64,000 bases of DNA from Corbicula japonica (lineage: Eukaryota > Mollusca > Bivalvia > Venerida > Cyrenidae), in NCBI GenBank assembly GCA_038501625.1, contig JAZAYU010000368.1, positions 236,501 through 300,500 on the forward strand. The letters run 5' to 3'. This document shows positions 1 to 14,200 of this stretch, in pieces. The notes under the pieces were generated by a model. That model made no database searches and was not told the origin of the DNA. It worked only from the letters and a program-made list of their open reading frames with translations. The position numbers and the translations under genes are program-made. The stretch's first letter is position 1, and each line of letters starts with the position of its first letter.

Positions 1-609
1 CAAGAGCGGGTTTATGTGTTTGGGTTTTTGTGTGTGCTATAATCTATTGTTAAACCCTTGTATTTGATGCAGAAACACACATTTGTTTTAATGTCATCAG
101 CATGTTTGACTAAGTATATAAATGCATGCCAATAAAATTAATAAGCATTTCCAGGACGAATCTGCAGCCTGAATCACTTTGTTAAATAAAAAAGATACTC
201 AAGTTTGAGTTTTTCAAACTGCCGTCTTTTAAAGCAGACTGCCAATTTCTTTACATAATTCACTGCAGCTTCAGATAACAGATTTAGTAATTAGAATGTA
301 TATGTATTTATTATAATTCATTACAAAATCGCATGCTGAAAAATATACAGTTAATTACCTTTTAAACATTAGTGTTAAAAATGCAGTTTAGCAGAAAACA
401 ACAAGATTTAAAAAGAACAATAAGAAATGAAGGAAGGAATTATAAAATGTTGCAAGGGTTTCATTAAGTACAAAGAAAGTTTATTAGCATCTATGAGCTT
501 TGACTTAAAATGCTAACCCAAAACTCTGAAGTAAATGACACATATAACTCACATAAAACGACCGAAAGTTCATTGATACATGTAATTCAATGAAAAAAAA
601 TCAACTTAC
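1..609. other. AT-rich non-coding or intronic stretch at the left edge
   Basis: I see no convincing exon, RNA gene or repeat unit here. It lies immediately downstream, on the minus strand, of the splice donor of the exon at 610-746, so it is probably the first part of that gene's intron. Confidence 0.4.
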
Positions 610-746
610 TTATCAAAAGAGTGGCGATTGCTTTTGCAAGTTTTAAATGCACGTATGTCATACGGGTCTACAAGAAACTTCCATTTTCCCATCGAAATGA
701 GATATTGTTTTATATCTTGCTGATATCCATGTACTGTTGTCACCAT
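610..746 (-). CDS. Putative first coding exon of a minus-strand gene (gene F), rest off the window
   Basis: Read on the minus strand, an ATG at 744-746 opens 45 codons plus two bases and ends at a strong donor (GATAA|gtaagt, exon end at 610). The peptide begins MVTTVHGYQQDIKQYLISMG and contains a W-K-F-L-V-D-P-Y stretch; it has no signal peptide and I recognise no domain. The exon ends in phase 2, as do the upstream exons of genes C and D, so a relationship to that family is possible but not shown. No matching next exon was found in the remaining 609 bases. The alternative is a chance open stretch next to a cryptic donor; the ATG, the open frame and the full consensus donor together make that less likely. 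Confidence 0.45.
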
Positions 747-2225
747 TTTAATCAGACCGCAGATAACAATGTGAGTTAACTACGCTTCGTAGTTCGCTGT
801 GAACTTTCAACAAGTTCATTATTATCGACTATGCCGGTGATCATTAACAATCAATAACCCGACTCTTATGACAGGACAGAAAAAAACCCTGATTAAGAAA
901 TGTCTAGTTTATGTTTATGCTATATAATTTGATTGTTTTATGGGTACGTGGAAGATAAAGTCAAATGCATATAATTATACTGTATTCCGACAAGAGCTTT
1001 TTGCTGCAAAATCCATATTTTTGGTTGAGTTAGTGTCTATTTTAATCCGTTTTGTCTAGTATGCTTGAAAAGATTACGTATTCCAACAGTTCTAAAATGT
1101 CTATGAAAAATTTGATTACTTTAACCACCTTTTCATTGTGTGCTTATGTACTGATTTCTAAAATCAAAACCGAAAGTTGTTTCGTAAAATGAAAAATATA
1201 ACTATACATTTTTATTGCTTTTTCATTTTACTTAATACCTGTAAGCGTTTAGATACGCCTTCACCTAATTTATTTTAATCGATGTCTGTTTGGACGAAGC
1301 AAAAGCTAACGATATTGATATTGTTTAGTGTATTACAATACTATATAATGACCTTAAGGTGTATTTAATACCCGTTTATTGCCAACTCTAACTAAACATG
1401 TAAATGAGTCACGTCACGCAATCGATTTATTTATTGTAATAATCACCTACAAGTAATACATGTACAAAACTATGTAAAATAAAAAATTGTAGAATTAAAA
1501 CTAAGAAATACTAAATTAACATTGTCTGAAAATAGTGGTAAATACACATACCGCAAGTGTCCATAAAATAAGGCAGTTGTGAGTATCAGGAACGATTACT
1601 CGTTATGGATATGCTATTTAACGACGCATAGTCATTCTGCGTTCCAGGGAACGCCGGTTAGTCGACCTCGTGATGGCTCCTTGAGGTAAAGTCAAATGGA
1701 AAATAGGTTTCTCAATATGACACAGGTGCATAAACATGAGTTATGTAATTAAATAATTGAAGATTACCGAATTGGAACAATCACTGGCAAACAATAGCCC
1801 AAACATACCTGCTGTATATGGTATGAATGCTCTGATGACTTCAACAGTATTGGAATCTTCAAGTCTTCAATAATCTGTGTTCGTTTTTCAAATATCTAAG
1901 CTTTTCTATGTTCATATGAATAAGCAAAATGGCAGTATATCATAATAAACAGGTAGTATATATTTTAAATCAATATAATACATGTAAAAGTAAGTTTATA
2001 CAAGATCTTATAGACTTGAATTTTACAGAAGTGTTTCCGCCCAGCGCAGACATTGATGTTTTGTGTATTGAGGGCCGTCTATATTCGGCATTGCCTTTTC
2101 ATCGATTACATAAAAAGCAACATCTCTCGAACGACTTATAATTGCGGTACAATAAAAAATTGCACAAATACACACAAATAGATTATGCTGTTACTAGTTC
2201 GTTATTTTCAGTGTATGCATAGTAG
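747..2225. other. Intergenic stretch, no supported gene
   Basis: This AT-rich DNA lies upstream of the gene F start codon, and its promoter would be here, but I can name no promoter motif. A short open stretch on the minus strand (about 1811-1895) has splice-like ends but no partner exon, so I do not call it. Confidence 0.35.
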
Positions 2226-2303
2226 TATCAAAGTTTTCATCGCCTGTCTGACGTTATGCATACTATATCAGAGTTTTCATGGCCTGTTTGACGTTATGCA
2301 TAC
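2226..2303. repeat. Two-copy tandem repeat, period 40 bp
   Basis: A 38-base block beginning tatcaaagttttcat and ending gttatgcatac (2226-2263) is followed at exactly 40 bases by a near-identical copy (2266-2303), with three substitutions. A short open reading frame over this region is a by-product of the repeat. Confidence 0.8.
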
Positions 2304-3231
2304 AATTATTTTCGTTTCGAATAACACGTCATTTACGATATTGACATTGTGTTATGTTCTATTTGGAGTGAAAAGATGTTCGCATCACGTCTAATTTTGA
2401 TATTCAAGTGGCGGTTCTATTTGTGTACACCATTCGAGGGGTTACTTTTCAGCGGTTAACATTTCAGCAACCTCCTACTCACCCTGTTGTTGTTAATCGT
2501 CTTTAGAAGGTTTCGAGTTTTAACATAACTTGCCGAGAATTCACCAATTACCTGTGTAAATTAATTATTTATTTTTTTATTTTAGGTTTACGTGGTTTGG
2601 GATGGTTCTTATAGCCTTAAACAAAAACTCATGAAGGATTATCATGTCAGAACTGTGGATATTTAGAAATAATTAACAAGCTTTAGGTTCAAGATGTAAT
2701 TTAGACGATTTAGACTTTTCGAGATCATTTACTAGACAGTTATCAAGCCAATGCTACCGATTTCAGCAACACATCTGGAATGTTGCATTACCATGCCCTC
2801 TGTTTTCAACTCTTACTAGGACTGGTTTCAGACAGTTGATAAAGTAAATTACAGCTGAGTACAACGACCATACCTAGATTTCGTTTGTGTTTCATTTATT
2901 ATGAGATTTGGAATTAAATAATAAAATGTACCTAGTTCGTTAAAATGAGTAAATATAGTTTTCGTGCTAATATGCCTTATTTTGTGATATTTAATTTATT
3001 TTAAATCGCTAGAATTTGGCAGTGTAAACATATACCGGATCCTTGAGGCTTTTCTAGGTCAGAAGCGAAAACCACTCGTTAAAATGTACGTTAATTAAAT
3101 AATTATAATGCTCAAGTACACCATCAGCTCGAAAATGGTGTCGTTTCGCTATTTCCGGCGTTTCATCCGTTTCATCGTGACTCGACCTCGGAATGGAGAT
3201 TCTCACTCATTTTGATTTGATATTGCCTCTA

Positions 3232-3345
3232 GCTGAGAGCGAACCCACGCCTTCAAGGCGCCTAGCCCTGCAATTCCCACAACGCAATCCATTGATCTAG
3301 CTGGGACAACCCCCAAAAAGGTTATTCGGATAGCCCTGATATACG
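3232..3345 (-). repeat. tRNA-derived SINE-like copy 1
   Basis: On the minus strand there is a degenerate A-box-like string (agctagatcaatgg) and, about 45 bases on, a B-box-like string (gtgggttcgctc). Upstream of the A box the head reads aataacctttttgggggttg. The copy at 51595-51705 has the same head and box arrangement, so this is a dispersed tRNA-related SINE family and not a functional tRNA gene: no acceptor stem or clean cloverleaf can be folded by eye. Confidence 0.5.
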
Positions 3346-5203
3346 TTATAATCACCGCAGGACATCGTTAACGGGTTATTTCACTGACAACAGCACTGAC
3401 TTTATGTATGGAAACACTTACATTTCCGCCACACTGCACAAATAGCGCTACCGTGAATTTCAAATGATATTTAAGAAAATAAAACGCATTCATACGCTTA
3501 CTATTAAGAACATCTCAAATGACAAACAGTTCGAATTCAAAGTCATTGATATCGTTAGAGCATACAACAGGGTATAAATTTGAGGGAATCAAATTAGGTT
3601 CTAGAACTTGTTAACTAAATGGAACTTACCACTGAAAACCCACCGTTTATATCTGCAAAATAGAGCACTACTGGCCATTTATGATAAAAACGAACTATAT
3701 CAGACACGTCTTATTAATATTCAAGAACAATACTATATATTACAGTAATACTGTAATAAATATAAAGTTTTTATGTAACAATATACATTGTATGAACACA
3801 AGTTTATGAATGTTATTGATTTACACTGATGGAAAGCGCTTGTTCTCATGATTAAGGGTACTAGTACATACATGTAAATTTTTTCTCTAGTCAAACCAAA
3901 CTAATCCGCGCAGTGAGTGAGATTGCTAAGTAAAACGGTATTAAAACACCAAAAACAACAGAAACAACAAAAATCAAAACAAAAATACAGTTTTTACATT
4001 TTTTCATAGACTTGTCTAAATAAAACGAATTGGAAACAAGAAAGGCAATTTTTGACTGTACATTTTTTAATTAATAATTAATTAAAATCAATGAAGGAAG
4101 ACTGCTACGCTGTTCATATAACACTTCTTTTTTCTAATATCGTAACAATCGAGTGGTAAGGGATTTCTTGAAGTTGGCGATAGGTCTAAACTTATTTTAT
4201 GCAGCAAATTGTAAATTAAATATGTGTCAAATTAGCATTTTAGCAAGGCTCTCATAAATTTTTACAAATATTTACATGTCAAAAACAACAACAAAAACTC
4301 TTTATAAATCAGCTTAAACATTGTAGATAGAAAACAGACGCATTTCATTTACTTTTTTCTGTATTGCCATTTACCAATTACGAATTATTAATTCTATGAC
4401 CACTGCTTCTTCAATTATATATTTTTGCAATCATTTGATACTTTAACATACATGTACACTCTAAATGGTGCTGGAAGCGACTTTCAGACACTAATTTTTC
4501 TCACGTCTTTTCACAACATAATAATAACGTTCAGGATCTTTAGAAAAAAACTTTTTCACGGCATTTTTTAAATTAAAGCAAATTGACACAAAGCAACCAT
4601 ATTAGATTATAATGAAAATATAGCACTGTGACCCACACTTAGATAACGGTTATTATCACTTTCGAAAACATTTAGAACAAGCAAAACTATGGAAACTTCC
4701 GATCAACAAGGTATTTTCGTGAGATGAGGGTGATTGTCATGATTTTTAAATGTCTGGCAAAGGCAAATTTAAAAAAGTAAATATCTATAATAGATTGTAG
4801 CGATTTCATTCCTATTAAGTTGAATCAGATTGATTTTAAGTATGATTTAATCTTCAATGTAAGATAGGAAATATGTTAACTTTCGGCAAGAATTAAAATG
4901 AAATATATGGATACTTGAAAATAAAATATTTCCCGCTATTAAGCCTGGTTTACCGAATTATCATTTACGCATAATATACTTTTACTTGTATTCAAACATG
5001 ACTGTCAACATTTTGAATAATCAGTCAAATTAGAGCTTGTAACCATAAAAGGTCCGAACGAATAAAATTTTTGTTGGTATAAACTACTATATATTACATT
5101 GATGTTTTTCTTGTCATGGTGGTCTAAATTTAAACACCAGAATTTGGTTCAGTTCAAAACTATCACACACTAATCATGTATCATGGTATTTTGGAACTAT
5201 TAA
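3346..5203. other. Downstream flank of gene A, no supported gene
   Basis: This AT-rich sequence follows the gene A stop codon on the minus strand and must hold its 3' UTR and poly(A) site. I see no canonical AATAAA on the minus strand close to the stop, and no coding exon or repeat family. Confidence 0.35.
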
Positions 5204-8200
5204 TTACGATGACATTTCATTAAAATTGTTGACACATTTTTCTCTAATATTCCGTATCTCCATGCAATTTCTCCGGAACTCGCGCACTTGCTCATTCATC
5301 ATAGCTTCTTCTGCTGGATACTTGTCCTTCAAGACTTCTGTCACTGACGGAGAGGCGTTGATCTGAAAACCAAACAAATCGGCAAACATTTTACTAGTTT
5401 TTATTAATTATTTGATGTAAAACCGTAGGTTTATAAATACGAACTTGCTGTGTTATTCTTTCTACACAAAGCACATGCTTGAAGCTGAATAATTACTTTT
5501 AATTTATAACAATGCATATTACATGTATAATGTCGCAATAAATAAAGAAGAACACGCGACTAGCCCCCCCCCCCCCCCTCCTCCCCCCGTCCGACGGTCA
5601 TTTCACATTTATTTGTGCAGTACAACAATGTATGGTGTTCATAAATATTATACAATACCACAACACATGAAATCGCAATACTATATCATCTAATATTAGC
5701 TTCTAACAGTAATTTTAGTAAATGTCATTGATAAGAAAATTCATTTAGAACTTGAAATGTAAGAGAATGCTGCAATTGTAAAAAATTGTTATTATTTAAA
5801 ACAATTGTTTACTATATATAAATGAAAAATTATAATCATGTTAGCCGTGTTTACCTGAAGCAACACCTTCTTAGAAGCCAGTACTAGGAGTCGTGGGATA
5901 TTAAGCGTTATTAAGTTAACATCATTAACTGATACAGTTAAACTTAAAGCGAAGCGGTGTTTCAATCTGTGATGGCGCTGTGACATTTTTTTTGAAATTC
6001 TACAAGTCTGATTAACGTTTAAATAAGACATGCACAAACTTAAAAGCAGTCAACGCCATCAAACTGAATCAATGAAATAGAAACATTCACAAAATGATAA
6101 TTAAAACATTCGTCAAAAACAATGCAAGTAAGTGAGACCCGGGCCTTATAACAGCCGCCGTCATTGAACACTCATGAGCAAAATATTGGCAAATTATAAA
6201 TAATTTGAACCGAATTTTAAACTTTGATAAGTCTCAAGTGGTAGTATTAAAATGTATTTTAGGTGTTTTACCTGATAAAGAGCTTGAAATAACTCGTGTA
6301 TGTCCGAAATCCCCATCATATTCTTTTTGCATTTCCATATAAGCGTTGTCTCCAGTGTTCGCGGGAAGGTGTGAGCGTAAGTGACTTTCCGACTCCGGCC
6401 CATACCTATCCGTAGTACTGTTCTCACAAGGATCAAACAATTCTTTTATTTTTGTGTTATCATCAGTATTTATACTTTTATTACAGAGCTCATGGGGTTC
6501 TTTTAAGTTAGCCATTCTGTCATTTGAGTCCGTTGAAGCAGACGCTGTATCTGCACTTTCGTTATCAGTCTCGGAGCTTTCGTCATTTGACTCAATATCT
6601 TTAAGCAAAGGCATTTTTGGAGTGCCCATAGTATTACTTATCCCATTTTCATGGTACACGATCTTCCTTTCAGTTGCATTTGAGTCATGTTCATTGTTAA
6701 GAATATTGAAATTATTGTTATTCAATATCAATTTTCCATCACTAGAGTTTGAACTTGTGTCTGTATTCTGTGTCTTTATTTGAGTTATGTCTGTTGAGTT
6801 GTCCTCACTTTCCGAATATGTTTGGTCAGTATTAGTGTTTAAACTTCCTGAATATGTGTTGTCTGTCAGAATGCTTTTTATCTCTGTATTTTCATTGTCA
6901 TTATATCCACTTGTTAAAAGAGGATCGGTTATATTTGAGTCGATTATCCCATCAGCGGGATCTTCATTGTCTTGACTTCCGTATGGGCTAGCAGTTAGTT
7001 TCTTGTTATTAGGCTTCCTGCCTTCACTAATTAGAAGCGCTGTGGTCTCTGTGCCATCAGTACTTCTCGAATCTAGGTCATCGTCTTCGTCTGCATCCTT
7101 AATAAAACGTACAATCGGTTTCACGTTCTGAGCGACGTTCCGTCCATCGGTGTTGTCATCTTCTGAAGACTGATTTTCTTGATTGGATTGGTTCGCCTGC
7201 ATCATTAAAGGTTTAACACAAATAATGAAATAGGTTACCTTTTAACATGTTTAAGTCATCGATATTCTTAAATCAACAGACTTTTCAATAAAATAGGATG
7301 TTCAAATGCCTTTTCATTGAGATTATCTCTGTTATTTAATGTTTTTGTTGAGTTTTAGATAGGTATATGTATATCTATTATGAAAATAATTTTTAAAAGT
7401 AAATTTGTCAGACTGAAATGTACGTTTTATTAATTGGTGAACGTCAAGTAGCATGCTAAGGCAAAACGAAATATACCGAGCAAAATGAAAACTTACCCTT
7501 TTTATATTCAAAAATTTTGTTCAGTGATGCTTTATAATATCTTTAATTTTCTTAATGGTATTTGCACATATCTGGACATTTGATAAGATGGGATGACGTT
7601 GTTATTTTTTTTCACAGAGGACAACGTTATCTCATCTTTCCTCAATAATGGTGAGATCGAACTGTTCTTACATGAAATTCTCGAACAGATTATATGACAG
7701 TTCAATTTAGAAGTTTTTGGCTTGTATAGAAGAACAAACACAATATTTAAAGTATTCAAATGCAAAGGAATAAAGTACAGTTTATTTAAAATCATTTCTT
7801 GTAAATAACCTCCCTTTGATTAAAGAAAAAACGAAATCCAAATCTTAATTTCTCGCAACCAAGTAACATTTTTCATTTTTCTTTTTATAAATCGATAGAT
7901 ACTGAACCGACAAAGTCCAAGATAAAGAAATTAGTCATCACATTCCGCCAGATATTTGCATTCACAGGGATCATTGATTCAATAGGAGTATACCTTGTTA
8001 TTTTGTCATGTTTTCATTTTGGTTCAGTATATTTTATTTCTTACAGAAAATGAAGAACATGCGTTATGGAGATGTACATGCACGGTGCAATTTTCGCCAG
8101 TTTGTACGAGATTTTCTGCGTGAGTTTCGTTATGCACTATGTAAGATGCGGCTTTTTCAACACTCGATCTGTCAGATCCTGTAAATATCAATAACAACAA

Positions 8201-11200
8201 TATCAATATTATGCTTGTTTTAAATTTTATTTCTTCGTAGGGTCAATTGTTTTTATCTTTACTACATTTTATTGCTGAATACTTAGCACAGCAGAATATC
8301 CTTTTACTTTTTTTCTTTTCTTGTTGATGTTTTTTTTTAATTAAAACAATTGTTTCAAACTTTTTCTCGTCTTCTAACTTAAAGCTAATATACAATACTA
8401 TACGCGTGTTAAAATATTGGTATAACTTATAATAAAGGTCTGTAACAAGAAAGAAGCAGATAATTTTGCTTTACTTGAACAGTTTTCAGCGCGTATAAAA
8501 TGACCAATAACTATAAAACTGCAATCGGAGACAAGTCCTTAATCTCAGGCATGGGATTATTTGAAATTAAGGCTAGACTCAACAGATGTTATAGATTTAA
8601 GAATGGCCGTAAGATTAAGTCCGTTGAGCTTGGGCTCTGCTTTGCGTCTAAAGTCAAAGTTTACTCAAACATAGACAGTGGACAACAACGATTATGCGAT
8701 GATATTTTGAGCATTTTCCTTTTCTATATTTTTAGAAGAAAAAACGCTTAGTCATATAAGTTTTTTCAACATTTTCTTTTAAACAAAATAAAAGTATTTA
8801 ACGACTTTTTCTTCTCTATATATTTATTTCCCAAATTGCAGACATGTAAATTACGTCCTTTGTAACACTTTGTAACATCCTTTCAAGAAGAAAACGTCAA
8901 CTTTCCTTCACGCTTTTGCATGGCGCAACTCATACTTGCTTAGTTTAAACATATTTTATTGCATATACAATCAATTACAAACACAGCAACAATACGATTT
9001 CGAAAACAAAACAATAAGCAAACGGGTCGGGCAACAAGTTCTAACAACGTTAATGACAGCCCTCCCCGAAGAATAGTACATTATAAAACCATGTGTAAAG
9101 ATACAGAAGGAATGATTGTATTTTTGAAAAAAAGCAACATATGCATATCAGGAATCGCCACACTGAAAGAATAATCATTACAGATTTCATCCACATTATG
9201 ATAAATGATAAATAAGAATTGCATTGCAAAGAATGGATCCATATTTGACAAGAAGGTACACCGAGGGACCGTCGTGTAATTAGTTCATTTTATTTTTATT
9301 AAACAATATTAAGATAAAGTTGCAACAAATGTTACGTTTCCGTTAGAAATAAGATCACAAGAAACAATTAAATGCCAAACTTTATAAGACAACATAATAC
9401 ATTAAATGTAAAAATCAATGCCACTCAGGTTCACAAGTCTCTTAAACATGCAATAACATACATTTATTATATTTTTATGGAACTTGATGCGACATTCGCC
9501 GTAAAAGAAGCAATATAACACATAACAACTGTTATTTCAAACACCAAAAATAAGCGAAATAATTTGCTAAAAAATATCACAAAACGTTTGAAATAATTTA
9601 TTCTGAATTACTTCAATCAACATTGAACAGTTACTAATTGATCAATGGATGGGGAATTTTTTAAATGGCTAATTTGGAGAAACTCACTGTCTGAAAACTT
9701 TGCAAGTGCTCTTGTTTAAAATCAAAACATGTCTTATGAAAAACATCTGTTTTTACAGAAAATTAAATTCTTTGATTAAACATCTTCCTTTACCAACAAC
9801 ATCAGCACCAATGGTGTAACATGGATGTGTGCGCCTACCTTATTTAAGACTCTGTACAAACCATTCCTTCTTCTTATGAAGCAATGAAGAAATGTAGAAA
9901 ACAATATTAATTCATTTATAATAAAGACTATCAAAAAGCCGACTCAAATAGTGTTCATATCCGGCAAGTGTTGTTTTTTTCTAAAGGGGATACAAAAGTT
10001 GCTAATCTACAATATGGTGTGGCGATATCTCACAATAAAATTCGGGTTTCTAACTAATTCGAGAATAACTCTTTTCAAGTCTACTTTCGGTTTCAAGGTC
10101 AAGCAATGTTTCTGTATAACTTAAAAATCTGATTATTATATAAGGGTGTTTCTATACTCTGTTTCAAATAATATTATTACTATTATGCACATGTATTTCA
10201 CTTGTTTGTTGATATGTTTGTATGCATGTATTTGTAATCATCTGTTGCCCCTCAGAGGCCCTGATGTGAAATAAAAAGTTGAAAGTTTAAAGTTGACCTT
10301 ATTTGATAGATTACAGACAGACTATTGATGACGTGACATATTGTAGATAAATGCTAACGTGATATATGTATCGTTTCTATTGACGTTTCAAACAGCAATT
10401 CAAGAATTCTGATGAAAAGGGTATTTCCCCTTTTTGTGTTTGACTGTGCTATGTATTCTTTTATATCACTTAATCATCCAAAATTAAATACCATCTCATG
10501 ACAACATATTTCTTCACTTCTCTTCTGTTAGACTGGCAGTGAATATTATTGTCTGTCTTCGATTTCACCAGATACAACAAAATAATTTGCCCTTGAAACC
10601 GAACGTATGCATAATATGATTCTTACTCGAATTTCTTAATGACATTTCTCAATTAAGTAGAACTCAACAACCGATTGATAAGCTTTTGCATAATGCTACT
10701 TTTGCTAAAATGATCTTTTGTTTTGTAATTGGAAGAAAACGCGTTTACCTGTAAACTTCACTTGTGTTTATCTTTTGAGTTTTGTCTTATTCACAATATA
10801 TGCAACATATTTTTCTTCAATGGCCTAATTTGTAATAATAAAATAACAAACTTTCTAAGAGTAAGTTTTAAAGTTGTGCATTACCCGACCCCAAGTTGCA
10901 TGTGTGCAACCCATTCACGTAAAGTACTCCACCCACAAAAAAGTCTTATAAATTGTTAATTTGACTGGATTTATTCTAGGTACTTTTTATTTAATGTAAA
11001 ACCCAGCTTTCAAACATATAAAGAGCAGATTTAGTAGGTCAAACGTTACATGAAGTTCTTACATGCTGTACGTAATTAACACCAATGAAACAACTATTGG
11101 AAATAAACATGAACATAAAAAAGTTTGAAAAAACAGACTCGGATAAAGTGAGTTTAAGAACCGAAACAAGCATTTTAGATCCTGCCAAAGTATCGGCAAT

Positions 11201-14200
11201 AAACCACCAAATGCGTTTTTGGTTATGAGGAGAAAAGAGAACCAAATCCAGAAATGATAGGCAGGAGGTAATTAGAATAGTAACTTACGTGATTTGACCT
11301 GACACATGTATGTTCTTAAAGACATGTCAAAATGTTACACTACCAAAGATGATCTGAGTTTAAGAATTCGATAAATGTAACAGCCTTTCGTAAAAATTTA
11401 AACATATCAAAGGCTTGTTGTAATTGTTATATTTGTCATTACGATTTATATTTTGTCATAAATTTTATAAACGGTGGTATGAATGATATGGTATTCCAGT
11501 TTCATTGATAATTCTCCAATGCTACTTATTACTTCATAACATATAATTGTACTAAATAATACACAAACAAATAAAAAAGCATACACGATGATTTCGGTTG
11601 GTGATTTTACCGTTTCGTGTATTTGAAAACGGACCTGATGCTGATATATTGTCAAGAAGCATGATTTTTATCTCTGACATTTAGAAGGCTGACATTATGA
11701 TTCGGATCAGTTTTTAGAAGATAAGAAAACGGTAAAGGAAAGTGATATCCATTGCAGAGTGATTCAGTTTATATTATTTGTTATTGTTAACACCATGATA
11801 TTTGTATAGAACACATAAATACGCAAATGTTATATGAAGATGCTCTATATAGCATTTGACCTCTGTTACCAATTTCAAATCTAACTTGCATGGCTCTTAT
11901 CCACCTCCTTAGATGTGTTCGTTTCTAATGCTTTAACAGAACTTGTGTAGCATAAATGCCAAACAAATTAATCAGGTCAATTCCTAACCAACAACCATCA
12001 CGCGAGTCTTGCCTGTCCTATACGTGTATCGATAGATTTAATATTCTGTGTTTTTATGTTATCTTTCCATCTCTTCCCATTTTCAATATAATGTTTCTTA
12101 TATTTCCATTTGCATCATGAATATTGCATGCCCGTTGAAAATGATACCTACCTTCTAACTGTTGGTCTTCTACATCCATAGCTGGTCCTCCTTTAAAGAC
12201 AAATACAGTTTTTGATTTACAACGTAGGTGTAAATTCAATGAAAAAGAAATCTTCCAAGTGTAACAACAACTCGATTAATAATTACATCTAGAAGCCACT
12301 TGTCAATTGGAGATGGATGCAAGTTGCTAATGCTGATGCTGTTTTGACTGCAGACGTTCTGATCTCAGTAAGATCGTTGTTGGATGGGTTGGGGGCAATT
12401 CACCAAGACAAACTGTTTTTGTGTGAGAACATTCCGTGTCAAGTGTGAGGTTTGGTTTCAACCCCCAGCGGCAAATTGTTTTGCTTCGGTTCTAAGGCGG
12501 CAACCCTCTGTTTGTTATGTTTCTAGTGTCTTATTTGAATTTGAGTTTTGTAAGCTCTTGACCCATTTTTCTCACTACTGTGGAGAGGGTGTGTATTCTG
12601 AGTGTGGCTATTCCTGATAAGCATTTGATTTTTTTTTACTTTTTGTAATTTTCGAGTGTATATTTAGATATTTATAAACAATATCATTACCTTTCTTGAA
12701 GTTCTTATCTTTCTTGCAGTAACAATATATAAATATTGCCAATGCCAGAAGTGCCAATATCAACAATATCCCGATTACTCCTGTCAAAACATATAATAAT
12801 TTCATATTTAATAATGCCACAAACAATAATATGTTCTTAAGCTAAATAAAGATAACTGTGAATTATTATTCTTTTTTCTCGGTTACTATTTTCATTTTAA
12901 CAGAAGTGCTAAAGAATTATAAACGTATTTATAATATAAATAAATTATAAATTGTGCAATGCGGAGAAAAGTTTTCGTCATTAGCATATCTCTGATGCGC
13001 TACTTAGTTATCTATCTTTAAATGCGTGAACAAGTTTTTTAGTCGGGACACTATCGCAAATAATAATAATGCGCGGAGATACCGAATATTAAGTCATGTA
13101 GTTTATATTGTTTTCAGTCATCTGTTATAACTCAGGCAAATCTCTCGTGTTCCGTTATTTATTACAGATTTACGATAATTCATCAAAATTTTAAAAAATC
13201 GAAACTTTTTTCACAAAATTCGATATCTTGCAAAAGATGTTTCTATTGTCTTAAGTGATGTTTTTGAAAATGCATTTCGTTGTACTTTGATCAAACATTA
13301 AAATCAATTCTGCAATGTACATATAATAATAAAACATTATTAATACTGTAAAGTTCAGTTACCAATAACAATTTTAATCACTGTGCTATCTTTTTCGGTT
13401 GACGTGTCATTTTCATCAATTTGCACTTTGTCTGCAAAATTCAAAAAAAAAATAATAGAGTTCTCTTGGACCAACTTTAAAAATGTCAAACATACGATAT
13501 ATATAATATTATCTTTCAAAACCATTCTCTAAAGTTGAAGTAAATCTCTGACTTTATTGAAAGAATTTGGTCTTGTTATCAATTACACTTAATACCTAAG
13601 CATCGCGTGAATTTTAAATATATACTCAACAAAAATAAAAAGTATCCACTTTTTATGCTTATATTCTCATTAACATATTTTCATTTAATCAGGTACGCTT
13701 TGAATGGTGTTCAATTGGTTAATCTCAGTTGTTTTCAATTTCTATTGTTCATCAACAGTATTTTTCCACACCAAGACCTATGCAACGGCAAGTCGAATAA
13801 CAATAAATAATGGATTACAAAACACTACATATTCAATTTAAAGGGAGGTAATTGGAAATCGTTGGACTTTCTAGCGTAGTTTATAGAGGACTACTTGTTT
13901 TATTGATGAATGTTTTATGATTTTATTGATCACAAGAGGTGGAAAGATTGATTTAATTCAAACCAATGTGAATACTTCAAAGAATCATTGACTTTTTCCT
14001 GGAACCCACATTACAACAAAGGGAAAGATAACTAAGTTGTGGCTGCAGATTTTCAAGAAATCTTTTTCTCTTTGCAATGATAACAGAAATGCAAAGTTGT
14101 CCACATACAGATTTCTCAGTTTTCGTTTTCAAATTTTACAAAATTTAAGATAGGAAAGTGGATACTTTTTATTGTTGTTGAGTATATATCAGAGGTTTAT

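Noticed and set aside
1811..1895. Minus-strand open stretch between cttag and gtatgt
   Set aside because: Phase 0-0 but no partner exon and no paralogue support.
1929..2394. Two 70-codon ORFs on the plus strand
   Set aside because: No splice sites, domains or codon signal; the second overlaps the period-40 repeat.
3232..3345. Functional tRNA gene
   Set aside because: Only box-like strings; no acceptor or anticodon stem pairing visible.
6454..6975. Plus-strand ORFs rich in S/V/L/F opposite gene A
   Set aside because: They are antisense images of the Ser/Asp/Asn-rich tail exon, which produces long open antisense frames by composition.
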